Source: Betaproteobacteria bacterium (lineage in GTDB: Bacteria; Pseudomonadota; Gammaproteobacteria; Burkholderiales; Casimicrobiaceae). From it: a stretch of 5,275 nucleotides of DNA. The stretch is from contig VBCL01000164.1 of assembly GCA_005888865.1 (NCBI GenBank), positions 1,687-6,961 on the forward strand, read 5' to 3'. Shown in pieces: positions 1 through 5,275 of the stretch. Positions within the stretch are counted from its first letter, which is position 1; every line of letters begins with the position of its first letter. The notes below the pieces were generated by a model. It made no database searches. It worked only from the letters and a program-made list of their open reading frames with translations, and was not told the DNA's origin. The position numbers and the translations under genes were made by a program.

Positions 1-1
1 C

Positions 2-223
2 CAGCGTCTATCCGGCAGCTTCGGCATGGTGGCGTTCGTCGACGCGGGTCAGGTGGGTGAGAACAGCACACCCTTTCAAGGCACGGTCCATGTTGGCGCC
101 GGGATCGGGGTGCGCTACTACACTGCGATCGGCCCGATCCGATTCGACATCGCGGTGCCGTTGAACAAGCAGCCGGGCAATGACGCCTTCGAAATCTATA
201 TCGGACTAGGGCAGGTCTTCTGA
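2..223 (+). CDS. tamA: TamA, C-terminal fragment (Omp85 outer-membrane barrel)
   Basis: The 3' end of a gene that enters from the left edge; 73 codons are visible, and the reading frame is open back to base 2. The methionine at base 26 is internal, not a start. The protein would be the outer-membrane barrel of the translocation and assembly module, which works with TamB in outer-membrane biogenesis. Visible family marks are the barrel segment FVDAGQV, the strand pair GIGVRYYTAIGPIRFDIAVPLN typical of the last strands of Omp85 barrels (only its pattern is diagnostic), and a final strand EIYIGLGQVF ending in phenylalanine, as expected for the beta-signal read by the BAM complex. BamA shares this C-terminal pattern, but the tamB gene directly downstream makes TamA the better call. 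The POTRA domains lie outside the window. The stop codon overlaps the tamB start by one base. Confidence 0.92.
   Translation, partial: QRLSGSFGMVAFVDAGQVGENSTPFQGTVHVGAGIGVRYYTAIGPIRFDIAVPLNKQPGNDAFEIYIGLGQVF
208..215 (+). promoter_or_regulatory. Probable ribosome binding site of tamB
   Basis: The purine-rich AGGGCAGG lies 7 bases before the tamB ATG at 223, inside the last codons of tamA. It is a moderate Shine-Dalgarno match. Together with the TGATG stop/start overlap it supports the choice of the 223 start and suggests that tamB translation is coupled to tamA. Confidence 0.4.
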
Positions 224-3200
224 TGCGGGCGGTGAAGATCCTCGCGTGGATGGCGGGCGTGTTGATCGTCGTGCCGGTCATCGCGATCGCCCTGGTGTTC
301 GTGGTCGCCAACATGGATTGGGGACGGCGACTGATCGAAAGCACCGCCGGGCAGCTAAGCCGCGGTCAGGTGCTGCTGACAGGCATCTCGGGGCATTTTC
401 CCGATGATCTGCACATCGCGCATGCCGAGATCCACGACGGCGGGACGCCGTGGTTGACCGCGGACGACGTGACGCTGCAGTGGTCGCCCTCGGCGCTTGG
501 GCTCGAGCAACTCGACGTGCAGCTCTTGCGCGCGGGGCAAGTTCAACTCCTCCGCCTGCCCACGACCTCCCGTCAGAGCCCGACCTCATCCCGATTGCCG
601 GTGCGCGTCGACCTCGCCCAGGTCGAGATCTCACGGTTGGATATCGGTGCGCCGATCGCTGGTGCGGCCGCGTCGGTGAGCCTCGGAGGTCACCTGCATG
701 TCGCAGCCTCACTGCAGGAGGGCGAGGGTGCATTGAATGCGAAACGGCTCGACTCGCCCGGAGACTACGTGGTTAGCGGACGCGTCGATCCGGCGTACCT
801 GAAGGTCGAGATCGACCTCAACGAGCCCGCACGCGGCTTGCTGGCCGGGCTCGCGAAGCTTCCCGATCTCGGCGCGCTTTCAATTCAGGCGAGCGCCGAG
901 GGTCCGCGCAGCGCGGAAGCGATGCGGCTCGCCCTCGCCGCGGGGCCGCTGCGCGCGACCGGCCAGGGCACCGTGGATCTGGTCGCACAAGTCATGGATC
1001 TTGATCTGACGGCCAACGCGCCAGCGATGGCGCCACGCCAGGACGTGTCCTGGAAGAGCGTCGCCGTGCAGGCGCATGTACACGGCCCATTCAAGGGCCC
1101 GGACGCCAAGGGACAGGTCCGAATCGATGGATTGAACGCAGGCGCCGTGCAATTTCGCACGTTCAGCGCAGATCTCGAGGGCAATCGCGGCTCAGTCGGC
1201 ATGCACGCGGTGCTCGATCGTCTGCGCATTCCCGGGCGGAAGCCGGACCTGTTCCAGGCGGCTCCGATCGATCTTCGCGTCGATGCGAAGCTCGACGATC
1301 CGCTGCGACCGGTGACGTTCACCTTGTCGCACCCGCTCGTCTCCGTGCGGGGCGATGCGAAGACTGCGGGGGAGCTCACCGCCACGGTCGCGATCAACGG
1401 ACCTGCGCTCGCGCCGCTGGCGGCCATCGGCGGGCTGGACTTGAAGGGGCACGCGACGCTCGACGCCACCATTGCGGTCCATGGGCCTGCGACGAAGGTC
1501 GAGCTCAATGGCGTCGTCGCAGTCACCGGCGGCGCGGCACCCCTGCCCGCGCTGATCGGCGATAGCGCGAAGCTTGGAGCGTCGGTGAGCGTTCAGGGCA
1601 CGGACCTCAGCATCGAGCGCGCGCAACTCGACGGGAGGACGTTGCACGTTTCGGGCAACGGCACGGCCAAGAACGGAGTCGTGGACTTGAATTGGAAAGT
1701 GGCGCTGTCGGACGTCGCGGTAGTCGCGTCGACAGTGTCCGGCCGCATCGAGGCGCAGGGTCGTATTCACGGCGCCCCGGACAACCTGGACCTCGTCGCG
1801 GACGCGACCGGCGAGGTGGGGACCGAAGGATTTCCTCGTGGGCCGATCACGGTCTCGGCAAGCCTCGAGGGACTTCCCACCGCCCCCGCGGGCCGGGTCG
1901 AGGCGCGAGGCAGCGTCGATGGCTCGCCGCTCGAGCTCACGGTGGCGATCCAGCGCGCCCGCGACGGCGCGTTGCTTGGCACGATCGAGCGCGCCGATTG
2001 GAAAAGCGCGCACGCCGAGGGCAGCGTCACCCTTCGAGCCCACGACCATCTGCCGCAGGGCCGGCTGGCCATGCGCATCGCGCAGCTCGGGGATCTCCAG
2101 CCATGGATCGGACAAGCGCTGCAGGGAAGCGTCGTGGCCGACGTCGATCTCGTGCAATCCGGCGAACACGCTCAGGCCATAGTCCAGCTTGACGCGCGCA
2201 GCGTGGTGATCGGAGGAACACATGTGGATCATTTGAGCATGAGCGGCCGGCTGGACGATCCGACGACACGCCCGAGAGCGGCACTGCAGATTGCCGCCGA
2301 CGGCGTCGCCACGAATGGAATCACCGGAAGCGCCCGCCTGCAGGCCAACGGTCCGCAGGACGCACTCGTGTTCAAGGTCTCTTCCGATCTGCACAACGTC
2401 GGCCAGGCGGATGCACAGATCACGGCGACCGCGACGCTCAATGCGCCGGCCAAGCAAATATCGTTCGGCGCGCTGCAGGCGCGCTACAAGGGACAGACCG
2501 CGCAGCTGCTCGCGCCGGCCCGTCTCTCGTTCGGCAGCGGGCTCGTCGTGGACCACCTGCGTATCGGCATGCAACAAGCGGTGTTGGAAGCCTCCGGCCG
2601 AGTCGCACCCACGCTCGAGCTCACGGCCTCCGCGCGCAACGTCACGCCCGAGCTCATCAAGGCTTTCGGTCCGGATCTTCAGGCCGAAGGCACCTTGAGC
2701 GCCGATGCGCGACTCAGCGGCACGATCGCGCAGCCGCGGGGTACGGTCCGCGTGAACGTGATCGGGCTGCGCACGCACTCGGGGGCCGGCCGAACGCTGC
2801 CGGCATCCAATCTGGTCGCAACGGCCGCAATCGAGGACCAGGCTGCGCGCATCGGCGTTCGGCTCTCGGGAGGCAGCCAGATGCGATTCAACGCGAGCGG
2901 CCGAGTGCCGTTCGCGGAGAGCGGCGCGATCGACGTGCGTGCCAACGGAACCGTCGATGCGACCATCGCCAATCCGATTCTGGAAGTGAACGGGCGCCGC
3001 GTGAAGGGACAGATCACACTCGACGTTGCCGTGACCGGCACGCGAGTCGCACCGCGAATCGACGGGAATGCAAAGCTTGCCCAGGGCGATATGCAGGACT
3101 ACACCCTCGGGGCGCACTTGTCCGACGTGGAAGCGCAGCTTCAAGCTGCGGGCGATACCGTGCGCATCGTAAGCTTCACCGCGCACGCGGGCACGGGCAC

Positions 3201-4239
3201 GGTTTCGGCGAGCGGGACCGTCGGCGCGCTGGCGCCGGACCGTCCCGTGAACGTCACGCTCACCGCGCGTAATGCACGGCCACTCGCGACCGATCTGCTG
3301 ACGGCCAACCTGGACCTCGACCTGACGCTCCGTGGACAGGCATCAACGCGGCTCGATCTCGCGGGCAAAATTCTCGTTCATCACGCCGACATCAATATTC
3401 CAAACGCCTTGCCTCCCACCGTGGGTGTGCTCGACGTGCGCCGACCCGGACAGAATGCGCCGCCGCCTCCGCCGGCGCCGCCGCTGGTCGTGGGACTCGA
3501 CCTCGCCGTCGACGCGCCCCGCGCCATCTTCGTGCGCGGCCGCGGGCTGGAGGCCGAGGTCGGCGGTCAATTGCGCGTGGGCGGCACGACGGCGGCGCCG
3601 CAGATCAGCGGTGGGTTCGACATGCGGCGCGGCACGTTCGACCTGGCGGGCACGTCGCTCACGTTTACGTCGGGCAAGGTGACGTTCAATGGCACGGGGC
3701 TCCGGCAGAAGATCGATCCCCTGCTCGACTTCGAAGCGGAAAGCACCTCCGGCGGCATCACCGCCAAGCTCGCGGTGAATGGTTACGCAGACGCGCCGCG
3801 GATCACGCTGACGAGTCAACCCGACCTGCCGCAGGACGAGATTCTCGCGCGCCTCCTGTTCGGCACGAGCGTCAAGCAGTTGAGCGCTCTCCAGATCGCT
3901 CAGATCGGCGCAGCGCTCGTTTCTCTGACCGGCAAGGGCGGCGGCGGGATCAACCCGCTGCTGGAGGCACGGAAGAGCCTGGGTCTCGATCGACTTTCCG
4001 TGGGAAGCACGCCCACGGGTGGAACAAACGTCGAAGCCGGACGCTACGTGTCGAGCCGAGTCTACGTCGGCGCGAAGCAGAGCACGTCGGGCTCGACCCA
4101 GGCCAAGGTCGAAGTCGACCTGACCAAGAATCTGAAGGTGCAGGCGATCGTAGGCACCGGCGGGACGACGGCGCAGGGGATAACACCGGACAACGATCCG
4201 GGCAGCAGCATCGGGCTGACGTATCAATTCGAGTATTGA
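223..4239 (+). CDS. tamB: TamB, inner-membrane-anchored translocation and assembly module protein
   Basis: Complete gene of 1338 residues, close to the roughly 1260 of E. coli TamB. Residues about 6-29 are one hydrophobic segment (ILAWMAGVLIVVPVIAIALV...) that anchors the protein in the inner membrane, followed by the family-typical start of the periplasmic part (NMDWGRRLIE, then GQVLLTGISGHFP). Residues about 40-950 are repetitive, short alternating hydrophobic beta strands, as expected for the long hydrophobic groove of AsmA-like/TamB proteins. The C-terminal TamB domain (DUF490, PF04357) covers roughly 960-1338, with LPQDEILARLLFG at 1202-1214, a helix-forming stretch at about 1215-1235, and a final strand ending GLTYQFEY. 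In the known system TamB spans the periplasm, contacts TamA, and acts in outer-membrane protein assembly and, redundantly with YhdP and YdbH, in phospholipid transport to the outer membrane. The gene sits directly behind tamA with a one-base overlap. The one local oddity is a proline run, PPPPPAPP, at 1080-1087. Confidence 0.97.
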   Translation: MRAVKILAWMAGVLIVVPVIAIALVFVVANMDWGRRLIESTAGQLSRGQVLLTGISGHFPDDLHIAHAEIHDGGTPWLTADDVTLQWSPSALGLEQLDVQLLRAGQVQLLRLPTTSRQSPTSSRLPVRVDLAQVEISRLDIGAPIAGAAASVSLGGHLHVAASLQEGEGALNAKRLDSPGDYVVSGRVDPAYLKVEIDLNEPARGLLAGLAKLPDLGALSIQASAEGPRSAEAMRLALAAGPLRATGQGTVDLVAQVMDLDLTANAPAMAPRQDVSWKSVAVQAHVHGPFKGPDAKGQVRIDGLNAGAVQFRTFSADLEGNRGSVGMHAVLDRLRIPGRKPDLFQAAPIDLRVDAKLDDPLRPVTFTLSHPLVSVRGDAKTAGELTATVAINGPALAPLAAIGGLDLKGHATLDATIAVHGPATKVELNGVVAVTGGAAPLPALIGDSAKLGASVSVQGTDLSIERAQLDGRTLHVSGNGTAKNGVVDLNWKVALSDVAVVASTVSGRIEAQGRIHGAPDNLDLVADATGEVGTEGFPRGPITVSASLEGLPTAPAGRVEARGSVDGSPLELTVAIQRARDGALLGTIERADWKSAHAEGSVTLRAHDHLPQGRLAMRIAQLGDLQPWIGQALQGSVVADVDLVQSGEHAQAIVQLDARSVVIGGTHVDHLSMSGRLDDPTTRPRAALQIAADGVATNGITGSARLQANGPQDALVFKVSSDLHNVGQADAQITATATLNAPAKQISFGALQARYKGQTAQLLAPARLSFGSGLVVDHLRIGMQQAVLEASGRVAPTLELTASARNVTPELIKAFGPDLQAEGTLSADARLSGTIAQPRGTVRVNVIGLRTHSGAGRTLPASNLVATAAIEDQAARIGVRLSGGSQMRFNASGRVPFAESGAIDVRANGTVDATIANPILEVNGRRVKGQITLDVAVTGTRVAPRIDGNAKLAQGDMQDYTLGAHLSDVEAQLQAAGDTVRIVSFTAHAGTGTVSASGTVGALAPDRPVNVTLTARNARPLATDLLTANLDLDLTLRGQASTRLDLAGKILVHHADINIPNALPPTVGVLDVRRPGQNAPPPPPAPPLVVGLDLAVDAPRAIFVRGRGLEAEVGGQLRVGGTTAAPQISGGFDMRRGTFDLAGTSLTFTSGKVTFNGTGLRQKIDPLLDFEAESTSGGITAKLAVNGYADAPRITLTSQPDLPQDEILARLLFGTSVKQLSALQIAQIGAALVSLTGKGGGGINPLLEARKSLGLDRLSVGSTPTGGTNVEAGRYVSSRVYVGAKQSTSGSTQAKVEVDLTKNLKVQAIVGTGGTTAQGITPDNDPGSSIGLTYQFEY

Positions 4240-4272
4240 GTGCCGACGATCAACGCCCAATCATTACGCCAC

Positions 4273-4300
4273 CGCCCTTCGACAGGCTCAGGGCGAACGG
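4273..4300. repeat. Compact inverted repeat between convergent genes (REP-like; possible bidirectional terminator)
   Basis: CGCCCT at 4273-4278 is the exact reverse complement of AGGGCG at 4290-4295, enclosing an 11-base loop; a register-shifted pairing, TTCG at 4278-4281 with CGAA at 4294-4297, is also possible. The element lies 33 bases after the tamB stop and 9 bases before the stop of the minus-strand gene, the usual place for a shared terminator, but no T-run follows on either strand. The wording of the sequence (CTTCGACAGGCTCAGGGCGA) is one I recognise as a widely dispersed intergenic repeat in many beta- and gammaproteobacterial genomes; that is recollection and was not searched here. 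Confidence 0.55.
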
Positions 4301-4309
4301 ATACGCTCG

Positions 4310-4825
4310 CTATTCGAGCTCGATCGCGTCGTTGATCGCGGCGGCCCCCGCTTTGGCGCACGCCTCGTCGGCGTCGCCGTTGGGCGCCCCGGACACCGCG
4401 ATCGCGCCGACCAGCGAACCTTTCGCGCGAACCATCAATCCTCCGCCGACCGCAACGACCTGCGGCAATTGTCGAATGCCGCTCGAGGGCTTGCCGGCCT
4501 GCGTCGTCGCCGCCAGCTCGCTCGTGTCGGTGCGGAAGCTCGCCGCCGTGTAGGCCTTGTTGATCGCGGTCAGCGAAGTGTGCGCACCGGCGAGATTGTC
4601 ACGCAGCAGCGCAAGCGGCTGACCCGCCCGATCGGTCACCGCAACGGCGACCGTGTAGCCCTGCTTCTGGCACTGGCCGAGCGCGGCCTGCGCCGCGCGC
4701 AGCGCCGCATCGGTGGTGAGTGTCGGATAGCTCGCCAGCATTTTCTGCGTGGAGGCCGGCGCCGACATACCGAGGGTCGCGATGGCAAGGACCATCGCAG
4801 GAAGAATCGTCTTGGCGTTTGTCAT
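4310..4825 (-). CDS. Exported GlcG/HbpS-family (DUF336, haem-degrading/haem-binding) protein
   Basis: A 171-residue protein from the ATG at 4825 to a TAG at 4310-4312. Residues 1-24 look like a Sec signal peptide: MTNAK, then a hydrophobic core ILPAMVLAIATLGM, then SAPA with likely cleavage after Ala24, so the mature protein should be periplasmic. The rest is one PF03928-type domain: helix TTDAALRAAQAAL at 37-49, the strand VAVAVTD with Asp65, RDNLAGAHTS at 75-84, the helix NKAYTAASF at 89-97, the glycine triplet GGG at 127-129, and VGAIAVSGAPNGDADEAC at 139-156. Families of this fold include the haem-binding HbpS of Streptomyces, GlcG of glycolate loci, and many exported proteins of unknown role; haem binding here is inferred, not shown. 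The gene is convergent with tamB, and no glycolate, haem-uptake or sensor-kinase gene is visible beside it. A GTG at 4888 would add 21 residues, but the signal peptide begins at 4825 and a purine-rich site precedes it. Confidence 0.92.
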   Translation of the reverse strand: MTNAKTILPAMVLAIATLGMSAPASTQKMLASYPTLTTDAALRAAQAALGQCQKQGYTVAVAVTDRAGQPLALLRDNLAGAHTSLTAINKAYTAASFRTDTSELAATTQAGKPSSGIRQLPQVVAVGGGLMVRAKGSLVGAIAVSGAPNGDADEACAKAGAAAINDAIELE

Positions 4826-4834
4826 CGCGCGTGA

Positions 4835-4840
4835 TCCCTT
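4835..4840 (-). promoter_or_regulatory. Ribosome binding site deciding the start of the GlcG/HbpS-family gene
   Basis: On the minus strand AAGGGA lies 9 bases before the ATG at 4825. It supports this start over the in-frame GTG at 4888, whose product would carry a polar N-terminal extension ahead of the signal peptide. Confidence 0.5.
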
Positions 4841-4891
4841 GTCGTTGGCTCCCAGCGAGTGTGCCACGACTGGGTCGCGGTGGTTCACGCT

Positions 4892-4909
4892 CGCACCGGA
4901 TCCGGTGCG
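4892..4909. promoter_or_regulatory. Perfect 18-bp palindrome, candidate operator
   Basis: CGCACCGGATCCGGTGCG reads identically on both strands with no central spacer. After one mismatch (4891/4910), two further flanking pairs (4889-4890 with 4911-4912) extend the symmetry to 24 positions. Its centre is about 75 bases upstream of the ATG of the minus-strand exported protein, a suitable place for a dimeric regulator to act on that gene. I see no convincing -35/-10 pair around it, so the promoter is not placed. It could instead be a hairpin in the leader. Confidence 0.4.
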
Positions 4910-4943
4910 CGCCTGCGAGGTCTATCTCGAGCGGAAAACGAGC

Positions 4944-5232
4944 AACCCCAGGAGCCTGTCGGGCTTGCTCTCACGTATGCGTTGCTGGCCAAACGGCGAT
5001 GAATGCAAGGCGCTCGGCGCAGCGAATAGCTCGGCCTATTCGCAAGCCGAGCAACACCGCAGGCGCGCCGTTTGGCCGCAACCCGAAGGGACGGGGCGCT
5101 TTGGGGGCATTCCGTTGTTGCCGGCCGCTGGCAGTGGACAGGCACTGCGGCGCGGCCGGCGCCTAGGACTGCCTCCCAAAGCGCCCCCGTCGCATGCGCG
5201 ACAGTAAGCCCGACAGGCTCCTAGGCTGGGTT
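4944..5232. repeat. Branched inverted-repeat element (MITE/REP-like element or structured RNA), family unknown
   Basis: This stretch contains no convincing gene but is almost wholly accounted for by nested inverted repeats. The outer stem joins 4950-4981 to 5191-5222, 32 positions with no gaps: the first 17 bp (AGGAGCCTGTCGGGCTT at 4950-4966) are perfect, and the remaining 15 hold 11 Watson-Crick pairs, 2 G-T pairs and 2 mismatches. AACCC at 4944-4948 and GGGTT at 5228-5232 can extend it beyond a bulge. Inside are two arms. Arm A pairs 4987-4998 with 5066-5077 (12 bp), then 5012-5018 with 5046-5052 (7 bp), then 5022-5029 with 5036-5043 (8 bp), with loop CTCGGC. Arm B pairs 5091-5109 with 5170-5190 (19 bp, two single-base bulges), then 5120-5128 with 5152-5160 (9 bp), then 5131-5136 with 5143-5148 (6 bp), with loop GACAGG. 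Arm B ends at 5190, directly against the outer stem at 5191, giving a three-way junction. No transposase gene and no flanking target-site duplication are visible. The direction of any transcription is unknown; relative to the minus-strand gene it lies upstream. Confidence 0.75.
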
Positions 5233-5275
5233 CTCTTAAGGCAGAGGCGTCAGAGACTCGACGCGTCGGCGAGCG
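5233..5275. other. Right-edge stretch with no recognised gene
   Basis: These last 43 bases lie outside the branched element and are too short to assign. The only pattern seen is a 10-bp palindrome, CGACGCGTCG, at 5259-5268, which is weak evidence of anything in GC-rich DNA. They may belong to a neighbouring gene or its control region beyond the window. Confidence 0.3.

Noticed and set aside
1192..3186. A 664-codon open frame on the minus strand
   Set aside because: It lies wholly inside tamB, has a highly arginine/histidine-rich composition with no recognisable domain, and is expected from the third-position G/C bias of tamB.
3343..4260. A 305-codon minus-strand open frame over the tamB 3' end
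   Set aside because: Antisense to the best conserved part of tamB, with long arginine runs arising from the proline codons; no family features.
4826..4888. GTG at 4888 as the start of the GlcG/HbpS-family gene
   Set aside because: It would put 21 polar residues before an otherwise normal signal peptide, while the ATG at 4825 has a purine-rich site at suitable spacing.
4885..5145. An 86-codon minus-strand open frame within the branched element
   Set aside because: Its translation is basic and featureless, and both arms of the stems would have to code; probably spurious.
4749..5207. Plus-strand open frames of about 150 codons crossing the GlcG/HbpS gene start and the branched element
   Set aside because: They run antisense through a signal peptide and then through inverted repeats, with low-complexity, Arg/Pro/Ala-rich translations; the repeats explain this sequence better than coding does.
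4944..5232. CRISPR array or tRNA-like cloverleaf
   Set aside because: There are no regularly spaced direct repeats, and the branched fold is several times too long and lacks tRNA sequence landmarks.
4935..5240. Target-site duplication flanking the branched element
   Set aside because: Comparison of bases outside both possible boundaries (4944/5232 and 4950/5222) shows no matching direct repeat, so recent transposition is not demonstrated.

Overview
The window is GC-rich Gram-negative DNA, most likely from a gamma- or betaproteobacterium. That placement rests on a two-gene tamA-tamB operon, strong G/C preference at third codon positions, and an intergenic repeat of a kind common in those classes. 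The genus cannot be named from this sequence.

Layout. (1) Positions 2-223 hold the last 73 codons of tamA, an Omp85-family outer-membrane barrel. (2) Positions 223-4239 hold a complete tamB of 1338 residues, whose ATG shares one base with the tamA stop codon. The two products form, or are expected to form, the translocation and assembly module linking inner and outer membrane. (3) Positions 4240-4309 are a short gap between convergent genes, containing a compact inverted repeat. (4) Positions 4310-4825 on the minus strand encode a small exported protein of the GlcG/HbpS (DUF336, haem-degrading/haem-binding) family. (5) Positions 4826-5275 carry no convincing gene. This stretch holds a perfect 18-bp palindrome about 75 bp upstream of the minus-strand gene. 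It also holds an elaborate, roughly 290-bp inverted-repeat element (4944-5232) that folds on paper into a closing stem with two branched hairpin arms.

The genes are ordinary. The most unusual content is the 4944-5232 element: a 32-position outer stem with no length change between its arms, a 12-bp-based arm and a 19-bp-based arm inside it, and apical loops that repeat stem sequence. It looks like either a non-autonomous mobile or REP-type element or a structured RNA. A 10-base word from its ends also occurs in the repeat at 4273-4300 on the other side of the GlcG/HbpS gene. I cannot assign it to a named family.
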